Source: Pedobacter nutrimenti (GTDB taxonomy: Bacteria > Bacteroidota > Bacteroidia > Sphingobacteriales > Sphingobacteriaceae). Taken from it: 64,000 bases of DNA. The stretch lies in the NCBI RefSeq assembly GCF_003208655.1, contig NZ_QKLU01000001.1, forward strand, positions 992,001 to 1,056,000, read 5' to 3'. A program made the translations under genes and the position numbers. This document shows positions 8,038 through 16,941 of this stretch, piece after piece (positions within the stretch are counted from its first letter, which is position 1; each line of letters begins with the position of its first letter). Below the pieces are notes generated by a model, which made no database searches, was not told where the DNA came from, and saw only the letters and a program-made list of their open reading frames with translations.

Positions 8038-8826
8038 ATGAAAAAAATTTTATCAGCAATAGCTGTAATGGCATTGCTGTGCACAGCCTGCACAAAAAAC
8101 AACGATCCAGTTTTAAATGAACAACCTACAGCAGCGGGTCAGCTTAGCCTTACTTTTGATGCAGTACTGGGCAGCAATGACTTTGCACTGAACAAAGATT
8201 TTCTACTATCCGGAAAAACCTGGAACTTCAGCCAGTTGAGGTACTGGGTCAGCAATGTGGTGCTGATCAACAGCAAAAACGAAGAATACGCCGTTCCAAA
8301 TGCTTATTTTCTAATCGAAGAAAACAATGCCGCAGAAACCAACAGTGCTTTTCTATATCCGGCCAATAAAAGAGAAGAAGTTTTGCTCAATGGTATTCCG
8401 GCAGGCGACTACAAAAGCCTTAAATTTTCGGTGGGCGTGCCCGAAAAATACAACAATAACCTAAGCTTGCAGGCCGGGGAACTTTCGCAGCTGAACGGTA
8501 TGACCAACGTTTCCTGGATGTGGGCCACCAGCTATATTTTTTCCTCCCTCAAAGGAAAAGTAACGGAGGGTCCGGCAAGTGTAAAGTTTGCTGTGGAGAC
8601 TGGTCTGAACAGTAATTTTAAAACCATTAAACTGGATCTGCCTGCTGTTCTGCGTATTTCTTCAGCCAAAACAAGCAGCATTTTACTCCAGGCCGATGTC
8701 ACAAAAGTAAGCGAAGGCCTGGACCTCATGAGCAGTCCTGTTGTGGGTGCCCAACAGGCCAGTGCAATGAGTACAGTAGCAGAAAATTATGCCTCAAAGG
8801 TCTTTACGGTAAAATCTGTTAAATAA
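8038..8826 (+). CDS. MbnP-like copper-binding lipoprotein, copy 1
   Basis: A 262-residue lipoprotein (signal ending LLCTAC, Cys18). The ATG at 8038 gives a clean signal peptide; an in-frame ATG at 7999 lies inside the upstream hairpin region and is rejected. The overall order of strands, the L-R-Y-W-V-S-N segment (67-73) and W160-M-W162-A-T-S-Y-I-F fit the MbnP family. In characterised MbnP, a tryptophan is oxidised to kynurenine by the partner diheme enzyme MbnH and the product binds copper. The MbnH-like gene begins five bases downstream. Copper is inferred from the family. Confidence 0.78.
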   Translation: MKKILSAIAVMALLCTACTKNNDPVLNEQPTAAGQLSLTFDAVLGSNDFALNKDFLLSGKTWNFSQLRYWVSNVVLINSKNEEYAVPNAYFLIEENNAAETNSAFLYPANKREEVLLNGIPAGDYKSLKFSVGVPEKYNNNLSLQAGELSQLNGMTNVSWMWATSYIFSSLKGKVTEGPASVKFAVETGLNSNFKTIKLDLPAVLRISSAKTSSILLQADVTKVSEGLDLMSSPVVGAQQASAMSTVAENYASKVFTVKSVK

Positions 8827-8831
8827 AACCA

Positions 8832-9929
8832 ATGAAGGGGAGCGCAAAGGGTACTTTAGTTTTGCTGTGTGTGGTTTTACTATCCGGTTCCTGCAAAAGG
8901 CAGGAACCGGACTTGATTCCAGAGGAATTTAAGCTGCATGCCATGCAGATTGAAGTTCCTGAGGGTTTTCCTGCTATAGAACCTGCAGAGGAGAACCCCT
9001 TAACAGAAGAAGGTGTAGCCCTTGGGCGGCTCCTTTTTTACGACGTCCGCCTTTCGGGGAACAACCGGATTTCCTGTGCCTCCTGCCATGATCCGGCCCT
9101 GGCTTTCAGTGACGGTGTTGCATTGAGTGCCATTGGAGCTTCTGGAGAACAGCTGCACCGCCACGCGCCGGCACTGATTAACCTGGCCTGGGCAAAAAAT
9201 GGCTTGTTTTGGGACGGTGGCGCAAGCAATCTGGAATCCCAGGCTTTTGCCCCCCTGAGCAGCCCCGATGAAATGTACCAGAACCTCACAGAACTGGAAC
9301 ATGAGCTCAAACAGGTACCCGATTATGTTAACAGGTTTAAACAGGTATTTCAGGCAGAAATCAAATCTGTTTATGTGGTCAAAGCACTCGCTCAATTTGA
9401 AAGGACCCTGGTTTCAGCAAAGTCCAGGTACGACCGTTACCAGCGGAAAGCGCCTGGGGTATCCTTTAGCCCAGAAGAAAGCCTGGGCTTGTCTTTGGTA
9501 AACCTTAAATGCCGCTCCTGTCATTCCGGTGAACTTTTCACGGACAACAATTACCACAACAACGGCCTTGATCAGGACTTCAGCAACACGCAGTTTGAAG
9601 GGCTGTATCAAGGACGTTACCGCATCAGCTACCAGCTTTCGGATTTGGGAAAATACAAAACCCCTACCCTAAGGAATGTGCTTAGAACAGCACCTTACAT
9701 GCACGACGGCAGGTTATCCACTATAGAAGAGGTCCTGGACCATTATGAGCATGGCGTAAAAACCTACATGACTACCGATCCCTTGCTCAACCAGTGGGAC
9801 GGAAAACCCGGCATTCCCCTGTCCAGCGCTGAGAAAAAAGCCATTATTGCTTTTCTAGGGACACTCACAGAACCAGAGTTCGGTATCAATCAAAAAATGA
9901 ACAATCCATTTAATCATTTCAAAAAATGA
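8832..9929 (+). CDS. MbnH-like diheme cytochrome c peroxidase, copy 1
   Basis: A 365-residue lipoprotein (LSGSC21). Two haem c sites are present, C82-A-S-C-H86 and C227-R-S-C-H231, as in the MauG/CcpA diheme family. The region R-N-V-L-R-T-A-P-Y-M290-H-D-G-R is the conserved segment near the second haem. Bacterial members reduce peroxide or, in the MauG and MbnH branch, oxidise tryptophans of a partner protein through a bis-Fe(IV) state. The gene order directly after an MbnP-like gene favours the MbnH role. Its stop overlaps the next start (ATGA). Confidence 0.85.
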   Translation: MKGSAKGTLVLLCVVLLSGSCKRQEPDLIPEEFKLHAMQIEVPEGFPAIEPAEENPLTEEGVALGRLLFYDVRLSGNNRISCASCHDPALAFSDGVALSAIGASGEQLHRHAPALINLAWAKNGLFWDGGASNLESQAFAPLSSPDEMYQNLTELEHELKQVPDYVNRFKQVFQAEIKSVYVVKALAQFERTLVSAKSRYDRYQRKAPGVSFSPEESLGLSLVNLKCRSCHSGELFTDNNYHNNGLDQDFSNTQFEGLYQGRYRISYQLSDLGKYKTPTLRNVLRTAPYMHDGRLSTIEEVLDHYEHGVKTYMTTDPLLNQWDGKPGIPLSSAEKKAIIAFLGTLTEPEFGINQKMNNPFNHFKK

Positions 9930-10774
9930 ATCAAAAATTTAACATCCGCAACTGGGCACTTTGCCTGGTTTTATCACTTGGTCTTTTAAGCTGCTCGAAA
10001 AAAGAAGAGCAGGCACCGGGCTTTGCAGAAAACAACCTGGCCCCATTGGCCATAGAATTTGACAACATTGTCGCAGACCGTACTTTTTCAGTGAACAACC
10101 CCATTTATACAAACGCAGCAGGTGAAAAATTCAGCATCAGCATGCTCCAGTATTTCATCAGTAACATCAAAGTCAGTACGGCCGATGGAAAAACCTACAC
10201 TGTAAAACAAGACAGCAGCTATTTTCTAATCAATGGTACGGACCGCTCTACCCGTTTTGCAAAAGTCAGGGTCCCTGAGGCCGATTACACCAAACTCACC
10301 TTTACCCTTGGAGTGGACAGTTTAAGGAGCACCATGCCCATCGATCAGCGCAAAGGCGTCCTTGATCCGGCAGCCGGGGGAAGCCACGAGGCCGGCGGCA
10401 TGTACTGGGGCTGGAATGCCGGTTATATTTTTTTCAAATTTGAAGGCAATTCAGCAGTCATTTCCGACGATGTAAACGGTGACCCTACGGGCAAAAAGCA
10501 ATTCAAATATCATATAGGCGGATTTGGAGGCTACAGCGCCCCGACCATCAACAACCTAAAAACGATCACCATAGACCTCCATACAGCGGGTATTGCAAAA
10601 GTCAGAAAAGAAAGGTTTAGCAACATCCATCTTTTTGTAGACATTATGAAGGTATTCAATGGCAAAAACAGCTTTAGCATCGCTACACATCCTAATGTAA
10701 TGTTCAGTGAGTACAGTGTCGGCATCGCCACCAATTTAACAGAAATGTTCAGGCACGACCATACCGAAAATTAA
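9926..10774 (+). CDS. MbnP-like copper-binding lipoprotein, copy 2
   Basis: A 282-residue lipoprotein (LLSC23). It resembles the gene at 8038 in architecture: the L-Q-Y-F-I-S-N-I segment (74-81) and W161-G-W163-N-A-G-Y-I-F-F-K. The closer match to the usual G-M-x-W-x-W-x-x-G-Y-I-F-F-K-x-E-G form suggests it is the more typical MbnP. The two copies differ a lot in sequence, so the duplication is old or they were acquired apart. The ATGA overlap with the preceding peroxidase and the four-base gap to the next one show tight coupling. Confidence 0.85.
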   Translation: MNQKFNIRNWALCLVLSLGLLSCSKKEEQAPGFAENNLAPLAIEFDNIVADRTFSVNNPIYTNAAGEKFSISMLQYFISNIKVSTADGKTYTVKQDSSYFLINGTDRSTRFAKVRVPEADYTKLTFTLGVDSLRSTMPIDQRKGVLDPAAGGSHEAGGMYWGWNAGYIFFKFEGNSAVISDDVNGDPTGKKQFKYHIGGFGGYSAPTINNLKTITIDLHTAGIAKVRKERFSNIHLFVDIMKVFNGKNSFSIATHPNVMFSEYSVGIATNLTEMFRHDHTEN

Positions 10775-10778
10775 GCTT

Positions 10779-11825
10779 ATGAATAAGAAACACTGGATGG
10801 TAATGGGCCTGCTTGGCCTGTTCATCCTGGCCTGTAAAAAAGACAAGCCACTGCCCGAGCAGATCATTACTTTTCTGGGCTTTGTAAAACCGGTCAACTT
10901 CCCCGATCCGGTCTACAATTTTGCAAACAACAAGCCAACTAAAGCGGGTGTAGAACTGGGCAGGGCCTTGTTTTATGAACCAAGGCTTTCCAGAAACAAC
11001 ACCATCAGCTGTGGCTCCTGTCACATCCAGTCTTCTGCCTTTACCCAGCATGGACACGATGTCAGCCACGGAATTGACGACCGTTTGGGGACCAGAAATT
11101 CCCCTCCCATTATGAACCTGGCCTGGAACAAGGCATTTATGTGGGGTGGCGGTGTCTATGACCTGGACCTGCAGCCGATCGTTCCCATTACCACCCATGA
11201 AGAAATGGATGAGAAACTGGACAATGTCATGAATAAATTAAAGCAACTTCCAAAATACACGTCCATGTTCAAGGCGGCTTTTGGTTCTGAGGAAATCAAT
11301 ACCTCCAGGTTCATGAAAGCTTTATCCCAGTTTATGCTCCTATGCATCAGCAGCAATTCCAAATACGACAAAGTAATGCGTAAGGAAGGCGGGCAGACTT
11401 TTAGCCCTGCTGAACAGGAAGGTTATGTGCTTTTTAAAAACAAATGTGCCTCCTGTCATAGCGAGCCCCTGTTTACAGATGGCTCCTTTCGCAACAATGG
11501 CCTGGCGCCCAGTGCCATCAATGACCTGGGTTTATATACCGCTACCCTACAGGAAACAGACCGTTATAAGTTTAAAGTACCTTCTTTAAGAAACCTGCAG
11601 TACACTGCACCTTATATGCATGATGGCCGTTTTCTGAGTTTATCGGGCGTGCTGGACCATTACCGCTCGGAAGTTCAGGCCACGGCAAACCTGGACCCTT
11701 TGCTTCAGAAAGAAAGCCGCAGGGGGCTGGCCCTTTCTGAAGATGAAAAAACAAAATTACTCGCATTCCTTTCAACCCTGAACGACGAGGAGTTTATTAA
11801 AAATCCACTTTTAGCAGAACAATAG
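10779..11825 (+). CDS. MbnH-like diheme cytochrome c peroxidase, copy 2
   Basis: A 348-residue lipoprotein (ILAC19) with haem sites C78-G-S-C-H82 and C223-A-S-C-H227 and the L-R-N-L-Q-Y-T-A-P-Y-M-H-D-G-R segment. It is the partner of the second MbnP-like protein by position. As in copy 1, a peroxidase or a tryptophan-oxidising enzyme are both possible; the MbnP neighbour supports the latter. Haem attachment requires periplasmic cytochrome c maturation, which must be encoded elsewhere. Confidence 0.85.
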   Translation: MNKKHWMVMGLLGLFILACKKDKPLPEQIITFLGFVKPVNFPDPVYNFANNKPTKAGVELGRALFYEPRLSRNNTISCGSCHIQSSAFTQHGHDVSHGIDDRLGTRNSPPIMNLAWNKAFMWGGGVYDLDLQPIVPITTHEEMDEKLDNVMNKLKQLPKYTSMFKAAFGSEEINTSRFMKALSQFMLLCISSNSKYDKVMRKEGGQTFSPAEQEGYVLFKNKCASCHSEPLFTDGSFRNNGLAPSAINDLGLYTATLQETDRYKFKVPSLRNLQYTAPYMHDGRFLSLSGVLDHYRSEVQATANLDPLLQKESRRGLALSEDEKTKLLAFLSTLNDEEFIKNPLLAEQ

Positions 11826-11827
11826 CC

Positions 11828-12751
11828 ATGAAAAAAATTACCATCAGCTTTTTTATCCTTTTTCTGTCTTTTTTATCCGTAAAGGCCTGTGACATTTGCG
11901 GATGTGGCGTTGGCAGTTATTACCTGGGCATCTTACCTGAATTCAACAAAAGGTTCATTGGCTTACGTTACCAGCACAAAAGTCTGAGGACCCATTTGGG
12001 TCCTTTTGGAGAAAACACGCCTTTAACCGCTCAGGAAACTTATCAAAGTGCAGAAATCTGGGGCGGCTGGAACATTGGCAATAAGTTCAGGGTCCTGGCC
12101 TTTATTCCTTATAATTTTAACCAGCGCAGCAGTCAGACGGGAACAGGAACAAAAAATGGTTTGGGTGATGTGGCCCTGATGGGCTATTATAAACTCTTTG
12201 ACCATAAAAGCACCGTTGCCGACCGTTTGCTGGTCCAGTCTTTATGGATTGGTGCGGGTATAAAATTGCCTTCAGGAAAGTACGAGCCTTCTGAACGGCT
12301 TGCAGTACAGGAATCCCCCAATAATTTCCAGCTTGGAACGGCAAGTACAGATTTCACGCTGAATGCCGCTTATGATGTTCGTTATAACGACCTGGGCTTA
12401 AATGCCAATGTCAATTACAAGATCAATACAGCAAACAAATATGCCTATCGTTACGGCAATAAACTCAGTGCCAACGTACTGGCCTATTACAAATTCCGCT
12501 TAGGCGAAGGCATAACTGTTGCCCCCAATACCGGTGTGTTGTATGAAACGGCTACTAAAGATGTGGAAGACAAAAAATACAATGTCGCTGTATCCGGGGG
12601 CTATTCCCTTTCCCTGGTTGCAGGCTTTGAGATGAGTATAAAAAGAATGTCTTTTGGGGCAAATTACCAGAACGTCAGGGCGCAGGATCTGGCTGGTGGG
12701 CGGGCTTATGCCGGGAACCGGATTATGGTGCATACCTCCATTGCTTTTTAA
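11828..12751 (+). CDS. Outer-membrane barrel with N-terminal CDICGCG motif
   Basis: A 307-residue exported protein. The signal peptide ends at about residue 20 and the mature protein starts C21-D-I-C-G-C-G, a compact three-Cys motif suited to metal binding. The remainder alternates amphipathic strands with G/Y/N-rich turns and ends in a T-S-I-A-F aromatic C-terminus, typical of outer-membrane barrels annotated as transporters. It starts two bases after the second MbnH-like gene and closes the operon. It may move a metal or a metal ligand across the outer membrane; this is inference. Confidence 0.72.
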   Translation: MKKITISFFILFLSFLSVKACDICGCGVGSYYLGILPEFNKRFIGLRYQHKSLRTHLGPFGENTPLTAQETYQSAEIWGGWNIGNKFRVLAFIPYNFNQRSSQTGTGTKNGLGDVALMGYYKLFDHKSTVADRLLVQSLWIGAGIKLPSGKYEPSERLAVQESPNNFQLGTASTDFTLNAAYDVRYNDLGLNANVNYKINTANKYAYRYGNKLSANVLAYYKFRLGEGITVAPNTGVLYETATKDVEDKKYNVAVSGGYSLSLVAGFEMSIKRMSFGANYQNVRAQDLAGGRAYAGNRIMVHTSIAF

Positions 12752-12783
12752 ATGCCTATGTAACATTTAAAGTGCAGCAGCTT

Positions 12784-12825
12784 CTAATAATGATAAGCTT
12801 CAGTTTCTTTGCTTATCATTATTAG
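12784..12825 (+). terminator. AT-rich hairpin after the barrel gene
   Basis: A perfect 15-bp stem, CTAATAATGATAAGC at 12784-12798 with its complement at 12811-12825, encloses a 12-base loop. It has no T run, so efficiency is uncertain. It lies 33 bases after the barrel stop and 27 bases before the ABC ATPase gene, and probably marks the end of the MbnP/MbnH operon. Confidence 0.5.
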
Positions 12826-12851
12826 TTCATGTTCAGATAAAACAAAATTAT

Positions 12852-13475
12852 ATGCTGCACTTCAGACATTTTCACAAATCTTATGGCCGGCATACTGTAC
12901 TAAGTATTGAAAGCAAAACCATATCCCCTGGCATTTACTGGGTTAAAGGGACCAATGGTTCGGGAAAAAGTACTTTACTCAAATCTATTGCGGGCTTCCT
13001 TTTTTTTGAGGGAGAAATTCACCTCAACAACATCAGTTTAAAAAAAAACAGCGTCACTTATCGTAAAATCGTCAATTTTGCAGATGCTGAGCCCGTTTTT
13101 CCGGATTTTATGACCGGAAGGGAAATGATTGATCTTTTTGTTAAGGCCAAAGGCGGACCAAGGGGGCAGGAAACCTATTTTATAGAAAGTATGCGCATGG
13201 CTCCCTATCTTAACGAACCTTTAGGCACCTATTCCAGCGGAATGCTCAAAAAGCTTTCTTTGCTGCTGGCCTTTTTAGGAAATCCGACGCTAATCCTTTT
13301 AGATGAACCCCTGATCACGATAGATACCGAATCTTTGAGCGTATTGTACGACTGGATCAGGCTCATGGAACGGGAACAAAAAACCACCTTTCTATTGTCT
13401 TCACACCAGGCATTGGACCCTTATGCTTTAGCCGGTGCAAAAGAATTATTCGTAAAGGACCAAACCCTGTCTTAA
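12852..13475 (+). CDS. ABC transporter ATP-binding protein
   Basis: A 207-residue ATPase. Walker A is at 33-41 (GTNGSGKST), the signature region is Y-S-S-G-M-L-K at 127-133 (a variant of LSGGQ), and Walker B L-I-L-L-D-E-P is at 147-153. A switch histidine follows in S-S-H. It is short, like ATPases of bacteriocin/ABC-2 exporters. The partner permease starts five bases downstream. The exported substrate is unknown. Confidence 0.85.
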   Translation: MLHFRHFHKSYGRHTVLSIESKTISPGIYWVKGTNGSGKSTLLKSIAGFLFFEGEIHLNNISLKKNSVTYRKIVNFADAEPVFPDFMTGREMIDLFVKAKGGPRGQETYFIESMRMAPYLNEPLGTYSSGMLKKLSLLLAFLGNPTLILLDEPLITIDTESLSVLYDWIRLMEREQKTTFLLSSHQALDPYALAGAKELFVKDQTLS

Positions 13476-13479
13476 TCCA

Positions 13480-14607
13480 ATGAGCTCCAAACCACTGACA
13501 AAAACACTAATGAAAACATTTGCTGCTGGTTTTTATCAGGCAAATGCCGCGATGCTGATCTTCCTGTTTGGCACTGTGGTCATTTATTGTTTTTTCATCA
13601 ATACCCTTGGCGCAGTTCCCAGCTGGGCATTTACCATCTGGAATCTGGTGATCACTTTAACTTTAGTGAGCAATCCAATGATCATGGGGATTTTTTTCCT
13701 GCTTTGTTTTTTTTATGGCTTAAAAAGCCTGCGATATGTATCCGCTCAGCTTAAACTGGGTCAATACCTGTTTCTATATTACAGCAGCAGCAGCTTTCCG
13801 TTAGGGGCACAATTTAAAACCTGGTTCCTGGTTCAATTCAAAATTTTTCTCCCGCTTTATATCTACTCTTTTTTTGCTTTACTGATCGGTTTTAATTTCG
13901 GTCATTATTTAATCCCGGTGCTGATCCTGCTGTACTTACTTATTTTAAATGCCGTACTTTCTCTTTTGTATGTCCGCATGGTCAACCGCCTGGCTCCTGT
14001 TTCTGATAAAAATCTTTTCCGGCTGTTGACCCATACATGGCCTAAACCTCTTTTCTGCCTTTATACCTTCCAGGTGTTCAATAGGTCAAAATTAAGTTAT
14101 TTGCTCACCAAGGGCATTTCATGGCTGTGTATTACGGCAATGTTTTCCTTGTTTACCGATGCAAAAGATCCTTTGGTCCTGGCGGCAGCCATTATGCTCT
14201 CTATGGTCACTGCACATCTGATCCTGCTGTATAATGAATATCGTTTTAATGAAACCCAATTGTATTTTCACTATAATTTTCCCTGCAGTAAAGTGGAATT
14301 ATTTTTTGGTTTTACCCTCAATTATCTATTGTTAATGCTCCCTGAAGTGGTCTGGTTCATAAAAACATATAGTTTCGCATCCCTGGCTTTGCTTTGTTTC
14401 GGTCTGGCCCTGCTTTGTCTGTTCAGGAGTTTACTGTGCTATACCGGATTGAACATAAAAAAATACCTTGTCTTTATCTTTCTGTTGTTTAATGTCATTT
14501 TTCTACTGATTTTAAGCCAGTTCACCTGGATACTGGTCCCTTTTATTTTTCTGGCGGCCTACCTGATCTACAGCAGAAATTATTTAAATAAAATTTTACT
14601 AAATTGA
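13480..14607 (+). CDS. ABC transporter permease, many-helix membrane protein
   Basis: A 375-residue integral membrane protein with about ten to eleven hydrophobic segments and few charged residues between them. It shows no family motif that I recognise. Its five-base spacing behind the ATPase gene makes it the membrane half of that transporter. The helix count and lack of a large soluble domain point to an ABC-2-like exporter, not an importer. Confidence 0.7.
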   Translation: MSSKPLTKTLMKTFAAGFYQANAAMLIFLFGTVVIYCFFINTLGAVPSWAFTIWNLVITLTLVSNPMIMGIFFLLCFFYGLKSLRYVSAQLKLGQYLFLYYSSSSFPLGAQFKTWFLVQFKIFLPLYIYSFFALLIGFNFGHYLIPVLILLYLLILNAVLSLLYVRMVNRLAPVSDKNLFRLLTHTWPKPLFCLYTFQVFNRSKLSYLLTKGISWLCITAMFSLFTDAKDPLVLAAAIMLSMVTAHLILLYNEYRFNETQLYFHYNFPCSKVELFFGFTLNYLLLMLPEVVWFIKTYSFASLALLCFGLALLCLFRSLLCYTGLNIKKYLVFIFLLFNVIFLLILSQFTWILVPFIFLAAYLIYSRNYLNKILLN

Positions 14608-14653
14608 TTCCAGGCAATTTTAAAATACTGGCTTTCAAATTGTTTTATCCGGC

Positions 14654-15565
14654 ATGCATATCAACAGCAAAAAACTTAAAGAATTTCTTCATCAAAAATT
14701 TGAACAGGTCGAAAACATCGAGCATATTGCCGATGGCTGGTGGTCCCAGGCCTTTAAATTTGAGCATGGCAAAAAAGCATTTGTCATCCGGATCAGTAAA
14801 CACCTGATGGATTTCCAGAAAGACATTTTTGCGTACCGGAATTTTAACAGCCCTGAAATCCCTGTCCCTGAAATTATGGAAACGGGCCATTTTTCTGAGC
14901 AGCTCTATTATTGTATTTCTGCCTTTTATCCTGGTACGCCTTCTGACCAGACCGATCTTGATGCCCATCCTGCTCTTGGATCAGAAATTTTAAAACCCCT
15001 TGAACAGATCCATCGGCTGGATACATCGGCTTTTAGAGGTTGGGGATTTACTAATGAGCAGGGAAATGGTTTGTTTGAAAGCTGGGAAGCTTATTTATCT
15101 GCTATTCATAACTACAAATATCCGGTTTGCTGGAAAGAACTGGCTAAAAATACCTGGCTGGATGCCGAATTGTTTAAAAAACTCATCCGGCAAATGGAGG
15201 ATCTTTACCCTTATCTGCCAAAGGAAAAACAAGTGCTGCATGGTGATTATGGATTTGACAACATCCTGATCAATAAGAACTATCAGGTCACTATGGTACT
15301 GGATTGGGCGGAGATGCTTCTGGGAGATGCACTTTATGATTTAATCCATATGAATGAACCCTGGATAAAAGATTCAGGACAAATCGATTACCTTTCGGCC
15401 TGGTTAAAAGAAAAAGAATCCCAAAAAATTGAAGTGCGAAACCTTCACGAAAGAATACGTTGTTATCAAATCCACTATACCTTATTTCACCTCCACATTC
15501 ATACCTCCAGAAAAGAAGAAGAAGACTATCACCAAATCGCTTCCTGGGCAAAGAAGCATTTCTAA
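14654..15565 (+). CDS. Phosphotransferase, aminoglycoside/choline kinase-like
   Basis: A 303-residue cytosolic protein of the APH family. The catalytic loop HGDYGFDN is at 196-203 and the metal-binding D217-W at the start of the next strand. The N-terminal lobe is short but shows a kinase-like V-I-R-I-S strand at 44-48. The family includes antibiotic, homoserine and choline kinases; the substrate cannot be told. It lies 46 bases after the ABC permease and may belong to that operon. Confidence 0.78.
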   Translation: MHINSKKLKEFLHQKFEQVENIEHIADGWWSQAFKFEHGKKAFVIRISKHLMDFQKDIFAYRNFNSPEIPVPEIMETGHFSEQLYYCISAFYPGTPSDQTDLDAHPALGSEILKPLEQIHRLDTSAFRGWGFTNEQGNGLFESWEAYLSAIHNYKYPVCWKELAKNTWLDAELFKKLIRQMEDLYPYLPKEKQVLHGDYGFDNILINKNYQVTMVLDWAEMLLGDALYDLIHMNEPWIKDSGQIDYLSAWLKEKESQKIEVRNLHERIRCYQIHYTLFHLHIHTSRKEEEDYHQIASWAKKHF

Positions 15566-15568
15566 CAA

Positions 15569-16021
15569 TCAGGGTTTGGTGCTCTTTTGTTTCTCTTTTT
15601 CCTGTTGCTGGGCTTTATCAATGGAATGCGATTTGTGAATGTCATTGTCCTTTTCGGCCTGCGCAGAAAGTGCAGCATAATATTTGTGAAGCACATCCAG
15701 CTCCAGTTCGGTGAGGTCTTCTATATCGACCATTCTGTTGCTGGCATACCTGCTTGCCGCAATCAGCTCATTTAACTTCAACTGTATGGCTTTTCCATCT
15801 TTGTTCTGAGATTTTTGAATTAAAAAGACCATCAGGAAGGTAATTATCGTTGTACCGGTATTAATCACCAGTTGCCAGGTATCTGAATAATGAAATATCG
15901 GACCTGAAATGGCCCAGATCAGGATAACGGAAGCTGCGATACCAAAGGCTGCAGAACTGCCGGTCCAGCAGGTAATTTTATCGGCTATCCGTTCAAAACG
16001 GTTTTCCTTTTTTCTTTTCAT
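15569..16021 (-). CDS. Low-affinity iron permease family protein
   Basis: A 150-residue membrane protein. Two hydrophobic helices (about 22-40 and 49-67) are followed by a long charged tail ending in K/E/Q. The R-x-A-D-x-x-T-x-W-x-G-S start and I-Q-x-S-Q-N-K/R-D-G-x-A-x-Q-x-K-L-x-E-L-I segment match the Fet4-like low-affinity iron permease family as found in bacteria. The name comes from a fungal transporter; iron transport by the short bacterial forms is not well shown. It converges on the phosphotransferase gene, with three bases between the stops. Confidence 0.8.
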   Translation of the reverse strand: MKRKKENRFERIADKITCWTGSSAAFGIAASVILIWAISGPIFHYSDTWQLVINTGTTIITFLMVFLIQKSQNKDGKAIQLKLNELIAASRYASNRMVDIEDLTELELDVLHKYYAALSAQAEKDNDIHKSHSIDKAQQQEKEKQKSTKP

Positions 16022-16349
16022 GGCGCTCTATTGATTTCAGGTTTATACCAACTGTTTTACAAGATTTAATAAGACTGGCCTTTAGTCGCCCGGCCAGGTT
16101 TTGAAGTTTAACAAAGCCGGCAGTCTTTTGTTTTCCCTCCTATTGGCAAATGATCCGGCTGATCTGGCGGAGTATTGAAAACTGAGGGTTAAAAAAGTTA
16201 TGATGTAGCGTTTTACCTGCCTTCGGCGTTTTATAAATAAAACAGATTGGTTGCGGCAGTAATTTTATCTGAAATATAATACGGGATCTGATTAGGTCTT
16301 ACAATTATTATTCTGCATATTTAATATTAATTTTTTATAAAATCCGGCC
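16022..16349. other. Divergent intergenic region with alternative hairpins
   Basis: No gene is seen. AAGACTGGCC at 16071-16080 can pair either locally with GGCCAG at 16092-16097 or with CAGTCTT at 16121-16127, the latter followed by TTGTTTT. The pair looks like an attenuator on the plus strand, but it is over 220 bases from the next start. No clear promoter is seen. Confidence 0.4.
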
Positions 16350-16802
16350 ATGAGTACTTTCCATTTCTATAAAAAAACAGTGTTAAAAGCAATCCTGGTT
16401 TTAGTTGCACTGCTTCCTTTTTGTTTTGTCGCTACTGCTGCCGGCTTGTCTATTTCTGAGGCTAAGTCTATCGCTCCGGGGCCCTTCGAAGAAGTGACCA
16501 ATGCCATTCGCAAGGGCGATGCGGAAAGCTTATCACGTTATCTTGACCAAAATATAGAGATCACCATTTCCGGTACCTCCAACGCTTATACTAAAGCAAA
16601 GGCAAAGGCGCTGCTGATCGATTTTTTTGCCAAAAACCAGGTAAAATCCTTTGAACTGATCCACCAGGGCCAGGGAGGAGGAGGTTCCCGTTATGGCGTT
16701 GGTACGTTGAACACATCCACAGGCCCGGTGAGGCTTTCCTTTTTTCTGCAAAATAAAGATGGCAGTATGGTGCTCAATGAACTGCGTTTCGAAGGCAAAT
16801 AG
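16350..16802 (+). CDS. DUF4783 exported protein
   Basis: A 150-residue exported protein: signal peptide to about residue 31, then a single compact alpha+beta domain. The segment F-E-E-V-T-N-A-I-R-K-G-D-A-E-S-L-S-x-Y-L-D and the glycine-rich strand G-G-G-S-R-Y-G-V-G-T match the Bacteroidota DUF4783 family, an NTF2-like fold of unknown function. It is a single gene: the next start is 140 bases away and has its own -7-like element. Confidence 0.8.
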   Translation: MSTFHFYKKTVLKAILVLVALLPFCFVATAAGLSISEAKSIAPGPFEEVTNAIRKGDAESLSRYLDQNIEITISGTSNAYTKAKAKALLIDFFAKNQVKSFELIHQGQGGGGSRYGVGTLNTSTGPVRLSFFLQNKDGSMVLNELRFEGK

Positions 16803-16891
16803 CCAGTGTATCTTTGATTTCTGTTTGATCAAAATGACGGCAATAAACTGTCGGGCAACAATTTAACATAAAAACCTCCGTTAATACTGTA

Positions 16892-16899
16892 TAACTTTG
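16892..16899 (+). promoter_or_regulatory. Possible -7 element before L,D-transpeptidase gene
   Basis: TAACTTTG fits TAnnTTTG and lies 42 bases ahead of the ATG at 16942. No TTG is found at the usual upstream distance, so the promoter is only half supported. Confidence 0.4.
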
Positions 16900-16941
16900 G
16901 GGATTAAAGTTTAAACAACACACAAATTTTTATTGTTTACA

